Below are positions 27,649 through 36,949 of a stretch of DNA of 64,000 bases, in pieces. Each line of letters starts with the position of its first letter. Position 1 is the first letter of the stretch. The stretch comes from Clostridium formicaceticum (GTDB lineage Bacteria; Bacillota; Clostridia; Peptostreptococcales; Natronincolaceae), in contig NZ_CP017603.1 in assembly GCF_001854185.1 (NCBI RefSeq), positions 248,001 to 312,000 on the forward strand, in the 5' to 3' direction. The translations under genes and the position numbers were made by a program. The notes below the pieces were generated by a model. That model saw only the letters and a list, made by a program, of their open reading frames with translations, ran no database searches and had not been told where the DNA came from.

Positions 27649-30305
27649 TCAAATCCCATCCTTTTTAAATGGTCTTCTACCTTTTCCGTTAGCTTTTCAA
27701 CTTCTTCTTCTAGCTGTGGTAGAGTTTCATCGTAGCGCTCTGCAAGTTCTTTTATTCTTGAAGTTAATCTATGGGATATTCTTTCCATTTCTCCATTTAC
27801 TTCTGATGTAATTGATGTTATCCATTTATCATCTACTACTAATGTTTTTATTTCTTCTACTGTAAGCACCTTATATTTTTCATGTACTTTTTTGTTTAGT
27901 TCTTTGATGGACTCTTTGATTTCTTTGCTTAATTCACTTTCTTTGTCTAATGAAGCTAAATATTCTCTTACCACAATAATTTCACGTATAAATTCTTCTT
28001 CGGAGTCAAGTATCACCTTATTCTCCAATATTTCTGTAAACTCCTCTTTAAGTTCTTTTATTCCTTTCTTCAGTGCAGCAATTTTTTCTAAATTATTCAT
28101 ATAGTTTTGCAGTATAGTGTATTCTTGTGAGGTTGTACCAACTATTTCTTTAATTCTTCCCTTCACCGCTGTTTTAGTTACATTGCCATTGTTATTTCTT
28201 AATTTTATAATTTTTTCTTCTTTTTGTAGTTCTTCTTGATGAACTTTAATGTTTTCTAGTTGCTTTGTCATTTTCCTGTATTGATTATATGAATCAGAAT
28301 AATATTCTTTCCATGCTAATTCCTCATATTCTAAAAGAGTTTTTTGTGCCTCCGTCTTATTACTTACAGAATTTAAGGCACCTTCTTCCCCACTATGTTC
28401 TTCTTCAAACTCCTCCTTTAATCTTGTAATCTCGTCTTTTTCCTGCTCTAGCTCTACAATGGCCTGTTTTTCTTCTATAAAATATTTGTTGATAATTAGC
28501 TCTTCTGGCACTAAATCCTTATCAGCTATCCAACCATTTTCTACCACCATATAAACATCGTCCTTCATAACCTCAAGCCAATAGGTCATTAAATACTGAT
28601 AAATATCGTATTTATCTACAAGTGTTCTCCCTTCAAAGGATTTTAAAATATCTTCAGATATTTCAAATATAATTGCCTTAGGATCATATCCTTTATCAAT
28701 ATTTTTAAGAAGTGGAGTATGTCTTTCACACCAATGATTAATAATTTCACTTATCTCTTTAGTATAATTAACAAATTCTTCATGATTGAAAATTGTATCT
28801 TTTATTCCTTCTTTTCCAACATTTAATTTACTATATCCCTCTCTATTGCCTTCAGAAAACAAGGCTTTTCGAAGACTTGGATATACATCCCAATATTTCT
28901 GTAATGCATCTATATCACGGTTAGGAATACCCCCTAATAAATGGGCTTCAATGTCTTGTATATCCTCTTCCTCTTGGTTATCGATATATCTTGGTATATT
29001 TAAGTTGTATTCATTTTTCTCTATTTCCTCTATATTAACCATTTTAGAGTATTTAGGTAGTTCTAACTGTTTGTTAAAAACATCTACTATTTTGTGTACA
29101 TCTTGTTCTCTTAATCTATTTTTATTTCCATCCTTTATAAATCCTTTACTAGCATCTATCATAAAAATACCTTTTCTAGCAGCTGCATTCTCTTTATCTA
29201 AAACAATAATAGCTGCCGGAATTCCTGTCCCATAAAAAAGGTTGGCTGGAAGACCTATAATTCCTTTTATATAGCCTCTTTTAATAATATTTTTTCTTAT
29301 GTCAGCCTCAGCATTTCCTCTAAATAAAACACCATGTGGTAAAATAATTGCACCTTTTCCTTTTGTATTCTGTAAAGACTTTAATAAATGTAATAAGAAA
29401 GCATAGTCTCCATTTTTAGTAGGTGGTATTCCGTAATCTCTAAACCTTTGAAACTCATCATTTGTAGGAGTGATTCCATTACTCCAAGCTTTTGTTGAAA
29501 ATGGAGGATTAGCCACTGCAAAATCAAAGGTTTTTAGTCTACCTTCTTTGTCTTTAAACTCTGGTGAAGATATAGTGTCCCCCTGTTTAATTTCAGCCAC
29601 TTCATTCCCATGAAGAATCATGTTCATTTTTGCAAGACCTACTGTGGCAACATCTTTTTCTTGCCCATAGATGGTTACTCCCTGCGCTGCCTCATCTGCT
29701 GCCTTTAATAATAGGGAACCGCTGCCACATGTGGGATCGTATATCGTTTGATCTTGACTCTTTGCTTTATCAATTCCTATTACTTTAGCCATGATCCTAG
29801 ATACTTCTGCGGGAGTATAAAACTGACCTTTACTTTTACCGGACTCTGTTGCAAAATGTCGCATTAAGTATTCGTATGCATCTCCAATAAGGTCATCTCC
29901 ATCTGCATGATTTCCTCTAAAATCAAAGGCGTCGTCTTCAAAAATAGAGATTAAGTTGGTTAAGCGATCAACCATCTCCTTACCTTTTCCCAGCTTATCT
30001 GCATCATTAAAATCAGCTACTGTAATAGCACCAACCAAATCATTGGCATCTGCCATTTTTCTTATTACCTTATTGGTTTCATCACCAATATCTTTGTTAC
30101 CCTTTAATTTAACAAGATCAAAGAAACTTCCACCCTCTGGAACTTCGATTAAGGCATCCGCCTTGCCATAGTATTTATCTGTTACATATCTCATGAACAA
30201 AAGGGTTAATATGTAGTCTTTATACTGTGAGGCATCCATACCTCCTCTTAACTGATCACAGCTTTTCCATAGATTGCTATACAATTCGCTCTTTTTAATT
30301 GCCAT
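27642..30305 (-). CDS. hsdM: Type I restriction methylase subunit M, long form
   Basis: About 887 residues. HsdM N-terminal helices are followed by an N6-adenine methylase domain: YDPTCGSGSLLL near 188 and VANPPFSTKAW near 264. Most HsdM proteins are about 500-550 residues; this one has an extra 350, beginning after the GGIPNRDIDALQKYW segment and rich in Glu/Lys coiled coil. ATG at 30305 has GGGGGAAG upstream and is preferred to the in-frame TTG at 30320. First gene of the M-S-R-protease operon. Confidence 0.95.
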   Translation of the reverse strand: MAIKKSELYSNLWKSCDQLRGGMDASQYKDYILTLLFMRYVTDKYYGKADALIEVPEGGSFFDLVKLKGNKDIGDETNKVIRKMADANDLVGAITVADFNDADKLGKGKEMVDRLTNLISIFEDDAFDFRGNHADGDDLIGDAYEYLMRHFATESGKSKGQFYTPAEVSRIMAKVIGIDKAKSQDQTIYDPTCGSGSLLLKAADEAAQGVTIYGQEKDVATVGLAKMNMILHGNEVAEIKQGDTISSPEFKDKEGRLKTFDFAVANPPFSTKAWSNGITPTNDEFQRFRDYGIPPTKNGDYAFLLHLLKSLQNTKGKGAIILPHGVLFRGNAEADIRKNIIKRGYIKGIIGLPANLFYGTGIPAAIIVLDKENAAARKGIFMIDASKGFIKDGNKNRLREQDVHKIVDVFNKQLELPKYSKMVNIEEIEKNEYNLNIPRYIDNQEEEDIQDIEAHLLGGIPNRDIDALQKYWDVYPSLRKALFSEGNREGYSKLNVGKEGIKDTIFNHEEFVNYTKEISEIINHWCERHTPLLKNIDKGYDPKAIIFEISEDILKSFEGRTLVDKYDIYQYLMTYWLEVMKDDVYMVVENGWIADKDLVPEELIINKYFIEEKQAIVELEQEKDEITRLKEEFEEEHSGEEGALNSVSNKTEAQKTLLEYEELAWKEYYSDSYNQYRKMTKQLENIKVHQEELQKEEKIIKLRNNNGNVTKTAVKGRIKEIVGTTSQEYTILQNYMNNLEKIAALKKGIKELKEEFTEILENKVILDSEEEFIREIIVVREYLASLDKESELSKEIKESIKELNKKVHEKYKVLTVEEIKTLVVDDKWITSITSEVNGEMERISHRLTSRIKELAERYDETLPQLEEEVEKLTEKVEDHLKRMGFEW

Positions 30306-30489
30306 TTTGTCTTCCCCCAACTTTTTTATTAATTATAGGGAGGCAGTATCTATATATACTTTCAATTCCGCCTTTCCCCTTGCTTCTATGATTTTATTTC
30401 TTTGTTGATCTATCATATCTACAATAAATTTGAATTATGTGTTTTAGTGAACTTAGTTTTGCTCTTGCTAGGACAACCCTTATACTTTT

Positions 30490-31176
30490 TTAAATCATAT
30501 CTTCTATTCTGTTATTCAATATCTCCACAAATTTTCTTTTCATAAACTCATTTTCAAATAAATTTCTACAAATATCTAGCCATTCCTCTCTCTTAACCCC
30601 TAAATGTTCTTCAATTCTCTCTAAATCCACCATTTCATCTTCTTCATAAGTCTTCATAATGTATTGACCTACCTCTATAGGACTATCAAATATATTAAAA
30701 TAAAAGAAAATATCATTTCTGCTACTCCAGCAGTCATTCAATGCTTCTCCAAATTCTTTCAAGCTATCAATGCATTCCTTATCATCCAACTGCCAAAGAG
30801 TTTTTAAATCCATAAGCTGTTTTTCCATAATAGGAATATACTCTTTGTTGACAGTCTTAGTACCCTCTCTTGCCATCTCAAGAAGTCCTTCCACAGTACA
30901 CATAGGAAATGCTAATTCTCCATGTCTTTCTCCTAAAAAAATGGTGTTGTAGGCTATAGGAAGATAGATGTATTGCAAAAACCCAAGTAATGCTTTGCTG
31001 TTTGGAAAATAAATCCACCCATCATAGCTTTCTCCATAGCAATTAACGATTACATGATGTAGAAAAACGGATTCCTTAGTCAGGGGCATATCTTTAAAAG
31101 CATTTTTCAAGGTATTTTCATCTTTTTTGATAAGGTTCTCCCAATAATAATAGGAATTGTAGGTTTTATTACTCAT
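30490..31176 (-). CDS. Unrecognised protein between two restriction loci
   Basis: 228 residues, no family recognised. Soluble, acidic, rich in Tyr, Trp and Phe; predicted mostly helical. It has no nuclease or ATPase motif I can see. A gap of about 200 bp with a strong stem-loop separates it from the upstream Z1 operon, and 185 bp separates it from hsdM, so it may be its own transcript. GGGGGAT lies before the ATG. Confidence 0.7.
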   Translation of the reverse strand: MSNKTYNSYYYWENLIKKDENTLKNAFKDMPLTKESVFLHHVIVNCYGESYDGWIYFPNSKALLGFLQYIYLPIAYNTIFLGERHGELAFPMCTVEGLLEMAREGTKTVNKEYIPIMEKQLMDLKTLWQLDDKECIDSLKEFGEALNDCWSSRNDIFFYFNIFDSPIEVGQYIMKTYEEDEMVDLERIEEHLGVKREEWLDICRNLFENEFMKRKFVEILNNRIEDMI

Positions 31177-31324
31177 TTGTATCCCCCTTTTTTATATCAT
31201 CAAAAGTTATTGTTTTTTATACAGTCTATCAAATCATCTTTTCTATTGTATCTTAAAAAACAAGTTTATTATAAGAAAAATATTCTCGACCTATGAGAAC
31301 AACAACTGCATAATATAAGATCTC

Positions 31325-31348
31325 AGCTGAAGGAAGCATCCTTCAGCT
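31325..31348 (-). terminator. Terminator-like stem-loop after the first Z1 gene
   Basis: AGCTGAAGGA and TCCTTCAGCT form a perfect 10-bp stem with a 4-base loop; flanking ATAAGAT and ATCTTAT extend it after a small internal bulge. It lies about 30 bp past the Z1 stop. There is no long T-run. Confidence 0.7.
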
Positions 31349-31378
31349 AAATCTTATATCATCATAGCCTATATCTTA

Positions 31379-33496
31379 TTAACTGATATCTTGAAATTCT
31401 GTTGCAAATACTGAGGTTTTAACATTTTCAGGCACTACTAAAACTGGCCACCAAAACTCAGCATTATTCCAGCCGTCTTCTTTTAGCCCTTTTTGTTTTA
31501 GGAGAATTAAAGAAGGTTCATCAATTGCCAATCTTTTTGCAGGAATTAGATCCATATCTCCATTATCTGGTCTATCTGAATAATATCTAGATTTTCTATG
31601 TTTACGTATACGTCTGTCTGCTCGGGAAACAACATTAACAGTTTGATTAGATAAATATTTTAATAATGAAGTAAAAGATTCTCGGGTTACTGTATGTTCG
31701 TTCTCAAGAATTAAACTATCATAGATACAATTAATAATCTTGATGGCATCATCTTTACTAATTTTGAATTCTCCTCTGAGCTGACCAGAATTATTTTCTA
31801 AAATAGTTTTATCAATCTCATGAATTATACGTTTTATCATTGTATTACTCTTTGTTGAAAAACCTACAGGCAAAATTCTTTCACCTGGTTTTATAACTTT
31901 TGTATTTGTAATAAGAATTTTACTTGGTGAACAAGGAATAATTTTTCCTTTTTCATCTCTACTAATAAAAATTATCCCATCCTCAAGTTTACCACTTTCA
32001 AAATCATCTCTTAGCCTCGTATCAAATTCATTAATTTTATACATTCTTGAATATAAATCATTCGTCGTATAAAATCTTGTTACCGCTAAATCATATAACG
32101 ACCTATATCCAAACATACGAGAATGCTGAAGTACAGTATCTTGTTGCATACTTTTAGGTCTTCTACCATAATAGAATCCTATTAGATTTGAAATCGTAAC
32201 CCCTCTATCTAAAATTTGTCCCCCAACAAATATTGTTAAAGGAGTTCTGAGTTTAAGTTGTCCATCTGAATCTAACAAAGTTTCAATATCATTTTCAGAG
32301 TTAACCACAATCCTTGAAATCCATTCTTCTTTTACAGCTTTATAAAAAGTCTCCTTTATTTCTGTTAGTGAAGGGATTTCAAACCCATAGGAAATTACTG
32401 ATTCTTTAAGCTGGTTGTAAGATTCTTCAATTAAACTATTAATAAAATCTGTTTCTTGCCAAATTTCTTCCTCAATTTGCTTTATTAATTCATAAATTAA
32501 ATCAGCCTGTCTCTTATGGGAGTTTGTCTGTATTTCTGTATGGATAATAAAGCTAAACTTATTTTTTCTTCCACCAGTTTGTCCACCATTCTGAATGATT
32601 CTTATACATCCACCAGTGATAAAATTAATTATCGCGCTTCTCAATCCGATAATTTTATTACTTTTCAAAGCCTCTTCTTCTTTGAGCCGTCTTCTGTCGC
32701 TGCTCTTTATTATTTCTAGCTCACTAGTATCAACTTCATAGAACAAATGATCCTTCAAAGGATTCTTATCATCATCGAAATAATACTCACCACCTATATA
32801 GGCATCTCCTGATGGTACCAAAACTGTATGTGATGGTCTTATGGGTTTTATAGTAATATTGTTATTAAGATGTATTTCTTCTGGCTGCAGATATAAAGAG
32901 TAAGGAGTAGCTGTTACTTGAATAAATTTGCATTCAAGTTTTAGTCGTAAATCGTTAATCTGGGATGCTATCTTTTTAAGATTAAATTGTTCTGTCTCTT
33001 TGTTTTTACTGAATCCAATACTTGTGAAATCTGCTTCATCATCGATAATAAGACACTTTTTATTCTCTTCTAAAGAATATTCTTCAATAAGTTTCATCAA
33101 CTTAGGAAGATTCTTATGTTGTTTCTTAACAACCAAAATCATCTTTTGATTTAATTCGTATCTAGATAAGTTTTCTGGTATTCTCATAATATCGTAGATA
33201 TTTAGAGAATCGTCTTCAACAAATGTTTTAAATTCATCATTCATTCTTGCGGTAGTTTGTTTTGATAATGCGTTAGAGTTTTTTGTTAGTACTACTGCCA
33301 GATCAAACCCATTATCAAACGCTAATGAGATAACTCCAATAAATGACTTTGTTTTCCCACTCTGAATTTTCCCAAGCATCATTAAAGGACTATGTCCTAT
33401 CTTATCAAATTTTACCACTGCATTTTCAATGCATTCCATTTGTGCACTAGTATATTCATTCTTTTTAGCTGAGTAAAATACGCCGTTTAAATTCAA
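31379..33496 (-). CDS. Z1-domain ATPase/putative endonuclease of an M-S-Z1 operon
   Basis: About 705 residues. P-loop LGKIQSGKTKSF near 45, Walker B-like IIDDEADFTSIG near 152, and the Z1 hallmark: ILDRGVTISNLIGFYYGR followed by QQDTVLQHSRMFGYR. Z1 proteins are superfamily II helicase-like ATPases found with methylases and in Mza-type defence systems. TTG at 33496 has GGGGGAG upstream; the ATG at 33511 lacks a site. It is the last of four co-directional genes starting at 36649, where it takes the place HsdR would hold. No separate nuclease gene follows it before the terminator. Confidence 0.88.
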   Translation of the reverse strand: MNLNGVFYSAKKNEYTSAQMECIENAVVKFDKIGHSPLMMLGKIQSGKTKSFIGVISLAFDNGFDLAVVLTKNSNALSKQTTARMNDEFKTFVEDDSLNIYDIMRIPENLSRYELNQKMILVVKKQHKNLPKLMKLIEEYSLEENKKCLIIDDEADFTSIGFSKNKETEQFNLKKIASQINDLRLKLECKFIQVTATPYSLYLQPEEIHLNNNITIKPIRPSHTVLVPSGDAYIGGEYYFDDDKNPLKDHLFYEVDTSELEIIKSSDRRRLKEEEALKSNKIIGLRSAIINFITGGCIRIIQNGGQTGGRKNKFSFIIHTEIQTNSHKRQADLIYELIKQIEEEIWQETDFINSLIEESYNQLKESVISYGFEIPSLTEIKETFYKAVKEEWISRIVVNSENDIETLLDSDGQLKLRTPLTIFVGGQILDRGVTISNLIGFYYGRRPKSMQQDTVLQHSRMFGYRSLYDLAVTRFYTTNDLYSRMYKINEFDTRLRDDFESGKLEDGIIFISRDEKGKIIPCSPSKILITNTKVIKPGERILPVGFSTKSNTMIKRIIHEIDKTILENNSGQLRGEFKISKDDAIKIINCIYDSLILENEHTVTRESFTSLLKYLSNQTVNVVSRADRRIRKHRKSRYYSDRPDNGDMDLIPAKRLAIDEPSLILLKQKGLKEDGWNNAEFWWPVLVVPENVKTSVFATEFQDIS

Positions 33497-33609
33497 TCTA
33501 AGCTCCCCCATTCTATGATAAATATAAAAATTACATACAGGGGTACATCAATATTAGCAGGATGTCTCCCGAATTCAATGTACCGCCTAATATAACTATG
33601 TTATTGTAG

Positions 33610-34956
33610 TTAATATCTACTATATAGTTCTTCAACAAAGTCCATAATTTCTTTTTTCTTCAAATCAATATATCTATTAATATCATTTCTTTTATGCGCT
33701 TCTTCAATTATTTGCCTTTGTATTTCTAAACTCGGCATAGGTATCCGTAGCTCATCAATATTTTTCCTTTTAATAATGCTCTGCACTGTTCCCCCCAAAT
33801 TGATACTAATCTGATCTTGTACCCATTTTGTCTTTAAATACATAACTAAGTATTCTGGCAATAGCTGCTGACTAATTTTTACTACATATAAGTGCTGATT
33901 AACAATTGCCCCTTGTAGGGATTTTCCTGCTAGATTACTACGCCTAACACTTCCTCCATGCTTAGGTATGATAATATCATTTTCACGGATATATTGATTT
34001 CTTCCATGTTCTGATGTAGCTTCACAGGATAAATGATCTATTCCTTCTAAATTGATCTCTATAGCATCTTCAACTAAATTTTGAATCCTTATGGAGGGTA
34101 TTTCTTGATGAAAGAATTCATTGCTATATGGAACTTCTGGTACATTCCGATATTCTATAAATTCTCCTAATTCTCTTATCTCACAATTCCAAGGTACTAA
34201 GGTTTTATGCCTGCCAAGATGATAACTTGCATCTAGCCTGTCTTTTAAATGTTCATACTCACAAATCATGTGTTTCTTCTCAAGTGTTTCCTGTCCTATA
34301 TCATCTTGATTCAATAAAAAGCTTTGGAACACCTCTTCAATAATCTCTATAAATTCTTTACTTGTCTTATTTATATTTCTCCATTCACCATACATTCTCC
34401 TAGCAACTTCATCTTTCTGGGGAATTTTGCTAATAGGCAATTGATATACCTTTAATTGTCTTAAACTCAAGGTGGGAATAGCAGCACCTCTTGCAAGCCC
34501 CCCAAATTCGTCAAGAATTGTTTGATGATATAGCAGGAAATATAATAATTCAGGTGAAATATGTTTTGGTGTCAACACAGCGATAGCATTAGTAACGATA
34601 TATTCTTTGAAATCATCTGGAACAATAGCTACAGCTCCTCGTTCAGGCCGTATGATGGATAGAACAATATCTCCAGGATAAGCTATGAGTTTTGCCCTTG
34701 AAGGTAGTTCTCCATATTGAATCGTTTCAAAGTTTGATATCATTTTCTTATCAACATCAATACTTTTTATTTCTAGGTATGGATATTGTTTATCGCTATC
34801 CAGCCTTACTTTTGTAATAGGGGTATTGTTTATATAGCATAATTCAGATAATGGGATACGACTACTTTGATTGATTTTCATAGCTACAATTAGACTGTTT
34901 ACTGTCCAATCGCTACCATTTAGTGCTCCATAAGGCAATATATTTACATTTTCCAA
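33610..34956 (-). CDS. HsdS-like specificity protein of the M-S-Z1 operon
   Basis: 448 residues with two target-recognition-like domains. The first has YPGDIVLSIIRPERGAVAIV and the helical SLRQLKVYQLPI spacer; the second has ENDIIIPKHGGSVRRS and RKNIDELRIPMPSLEIQRQI. This is the type I S pattern. TTG start at 34956 has AAGGAGG seven bases upstream. It follows the methylase-like gene by two bases, so they are coupled. It probably sets the DNA site for the complex. Confidence 0.85.
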   Translation of the reverse strand: MENVNILPYGALNGSDWTVNSLIVAMKINQSSRIPLSELCYINNTPITKVRLDSDKQYPYLEIKSIDVDKKMISNFETIQYGELPSRAKLIAYPGDIVLSIIRPERGAVAIVPDDFKEYIVTNAIAVLTPKHISPELLYFLLYHQTILDEFGGLARGAAIPTLSLRQLKVYQLPISKIPQKDEVARRMYGEWRNINKTSKEFIEIIEEVFQSFLLNQDDIGQETLEKKHMICEYEHLKDRLDASYHLGRHKTLVPWNCEIRELGEFIEYRNVPEVPYSNEFFHQEIPSIRIQNLVEDAIEINLEGIDHLSCEATSEHGRNQYIRENDIIIPKHGGSVRRSNLAGKSLQGAIVNQHLYVVKISQQLLPEYLVMYLKTKWVQDQISINLGGTVQSIIKRKNIDELRIPMPSLEIQRQIIEEAHKRNDINRYIDLKKKEIMDFVEELYSRY

Positions 34957-34958
34957 GG

Positions 34959-36365
34959 CTATACCTCCTTAACGTTCCATTTTTTAAATGCTCCAGCAAC
35001 TTCGTCTACATCCTCTAGACTATCAATTTTTCCTGCAAAGAACTCTACACCTTCTTCATTTTCATTGGCCTTCTTTTGTAATACAAGAATACTCAATTTA
35101 ATGCCTGTATAAGGACTTTTAATATGCTCCGGTAAACTTATAACAGCTTTTACAATTGTCTTGTCTAAAATCAGCTTTCTTACCAATTCACTGGAACTTG
35201 AAAATAATATGCCTTCAGGTACAACAGCTACGATATATCCTTTACCCTCTGCCAACTCTATGGCCTTTTCTATAAATAGCTCAGAATAATCAATTCTTCT
35301 TCGTTTTCCTTCATTGGTTATCTTAAAATCTATATATTTATTACCTAATGCAACAGAACCTATAGGTGGTTCAAAACTTACTAGTGTATAGGTATTATCA
35401 TTCTTTATTTGTAGCCCATCATCAACTATTATCTTTGAACCTACGTAACCACCTATTAACCTTAAGATATTAGTCAATTCACTAATTTCTTCATTGATTT
35501 CTATACCTATAAATTCATCGACTTTCACTTCTTTCATTGCGCTAAATAATTGAAAGCCAAATCCTGCCGCTAAATCTATTGCTTTTCCTGACCTTATATT
35601 TAACGTACTAATTAACTTAGTAACTATGTCATTCAACTTTCTAGTAGTAGCATAAGCTCCAACATCTCTAGAGCTTAGGCGTTCAACAAATCCCATAAAT
35701 ATATTTGGATATTCCTCCTTAACTGGTGGTAATTGTTCCATTTCTGCAATTAACTTATGTAGTGCTTTTTCAGATATATTTTCTATCTTATCGGTTTTAC
35801 CTAGTGCATAATATGTTGATGCAGAGTATAGAACCTCCGTTAAACTCTCTTTACCCAAATTCCCCCAATGCTCTAGATTATCGATGTCTAGTAGATATTT
35901 TCTAACCAAGAGCATCGATAATACTAACTTAATCTGTTCAAATGGCCTTAATGAACCTCTTAAAATATCAAAACATTTAAATAAGTTGTTTTCTATATCT
36001 TCATTTCTCAATAAATATCTTGAATGACTCTTAAAAGTAGGCTCTTCCACTGGCAAAGAAGTTACCGCATCAAACCAATATTTCTTCTCCTCTTCTCCTA
36101 AAACTACTAGAAGCGCATATTTTGCTCCAAATTGTTTTGAGATGGTAAAAAGCTGTCTTTGCTTATTGGGATTGACTGTTGTAGTTATTTCCACTACCAC
36201 TTCTGGAGTTAATTTCCCTTTTTCACTGATTGTAAATCCTACCATATCTGCAATGTAGTTTTTAGTTTTTACTTCTTCTTGAATAATGGAGCATCCTTTA
36301 TTTTGCAAATATGTCCTCAAATCTTTTGCTACTTTTTCATGCTTTTCTTTGATCTCTATGCGCAT
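34959..36365 (-). CDS. Type I-like methylase protein with degenerate motif IV and N-terminal nuclease-like domain
   Basis: About 468 residues. Residues 1-120 look like a PD-(D/E)xK-type fold as in type I N-domains: ADMVGF, then EVVVEITTT, with Thr where the catalytic Lys is expected. Residues 250-460 are a class I methylase fold with motif I DLAAGFGFQ near 267, but motif IV reads FEPPIG near 331 instead of (N/D/S)PP(Y/F). Both usual catalytic positions differ, so adenine methylation may be lost. The ATG at 36365 lies nine bases from GGAGG; an ATG at 36374 abuts that site. Confidence 0.82.
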   Translation of the reverse strand: MRIEIKEKHEKVAKDLRTYLQNKGCSIIQEEVKTKNYIADMVGFTISEKGKLTPEVVVEITTTVNPNKQRQLFTISKQFGAKYALLVVLGEEEKKYWFDAVTSLPVEEPTFKSHSRYLLRNEDIENNLFKCFDILRGSLRPFEQIKLVLSMLLVRKYLLDIDNLEHWGNLGKESLTEVLYSASTYYALGKTDKIENISEKALHKLIAEMEQLPPVKEEYPNIFMGFVERLSSRDVGAYATTRKLNDIVTKLISTLNIRSGKAIDLAAGFGFQLFSAMKEVKVDEFIGIEINEEISELTNILRLIGGYVGSKIIVDDGLQIKNDNTYTLVSFEPPIGSVALGNKYIDFKITNEGKRRRIDYSELFIEKAIELAEGKGYIVAVVPEGILFSSSSELVRKLILDKTIVKAVISLPEHIKSPYTGIKLSILVLQKKANENEEGVEFFAGKIDSLEDVDEVAGAFKKWNVKEV

Positions 36366-36649
36366 GGTACACATCCTCCTATTAATTGATTTGTTGGATT
36401 ATAAGTCATTAATTTCTGTAAGTATAAATTATCTTCCTCTAAAGATTTCCCCTTTAAATATGTAAGATTATCTATGGGTTCAATAAAAGCCATCCCCCTA
36501 TTTTTAACGCCTGGCATAGAAGATACTAAGTGCATTACATCTATAATTGTTGCATTATCCTCCGTACAAATATATCGAGCCACACTTACCTCATTTTTAC
36601 GCCCTACATGCCCATACCTACAAATGACTTTCCAGTATTTTTCTTTCAT
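36356..36649 (-). CDS. Small first gene of the M-S-Z1 operon, unrecognised
   Basis: About 97 residues from the ATG at 36649, which is preceded by GAGGAGG 11 bases away. An upstream in-frame ATG at 36688 lies only about 17 bases from the predicted transcript start and has no site. The protein has scattered Cys residues (CRYGH near the start, CVPC at the end) that might bind a metal. No family recognised. The stop overlaps the methylase start, so it belongs to the operon. Confidence 0.65.
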   Translation of the reverse strand: MKEKYWKVICRYGHVGRKNEVSVARYICTEDNATIIDVMHLVSSMPGVKNRGMAFIEPIDNLTYLKGKSLEEDNLYLQKLMTYNPTNQLIGGCVPCA

Positions 36650-36711
36650 TCTATGCCGCGCCTCCTCTTGTTTTTTTATTTTTTTCATATATGTGTTTTA
36701 TTTCTATAATA

Positions 36712-36740
36712 AATATATCTCATCTCAGAATTAATGTCAA
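36712..36740 (-). promoter_or_regulatory. Consensus sigma-A promoter for the M-S-Z1 operon
   Basis: On the minus strand, TTGACA (36740-36735) is followed after 17 bp by TATATT (36717-36712). The predicted start of transcription is near 36705, about 55 bases before the first likely start codon. This is one of the best promoters in the window. Confidence 0.8.
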
Positions 36741-36949
36741 CGCTTATTTTTCATTTTTTTTTATTTTTTTCACTAATGCGTACTGTAGTATTGTGTTATT
36801 GTATTCTTATATTCCTTATTCTCCTTTTCTCTATGAACCCATTTAATAATGAAAAATCAATTCTTAGAGATCAATCCTCTTCTTTCCTTTACTACGAAGA
36901 CATGGTTGAATTAGATAGCTGCTTCTAATTTATTTATCAAATGCTAACA

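Noticed and set aside
36734-36928. 64-residue hydrophobic open frame on the plus strand
   Set aside because: It starts in the -35 of the M-S-Z1 promoter, has no ribosome binding site and reflects T-rich DNA.
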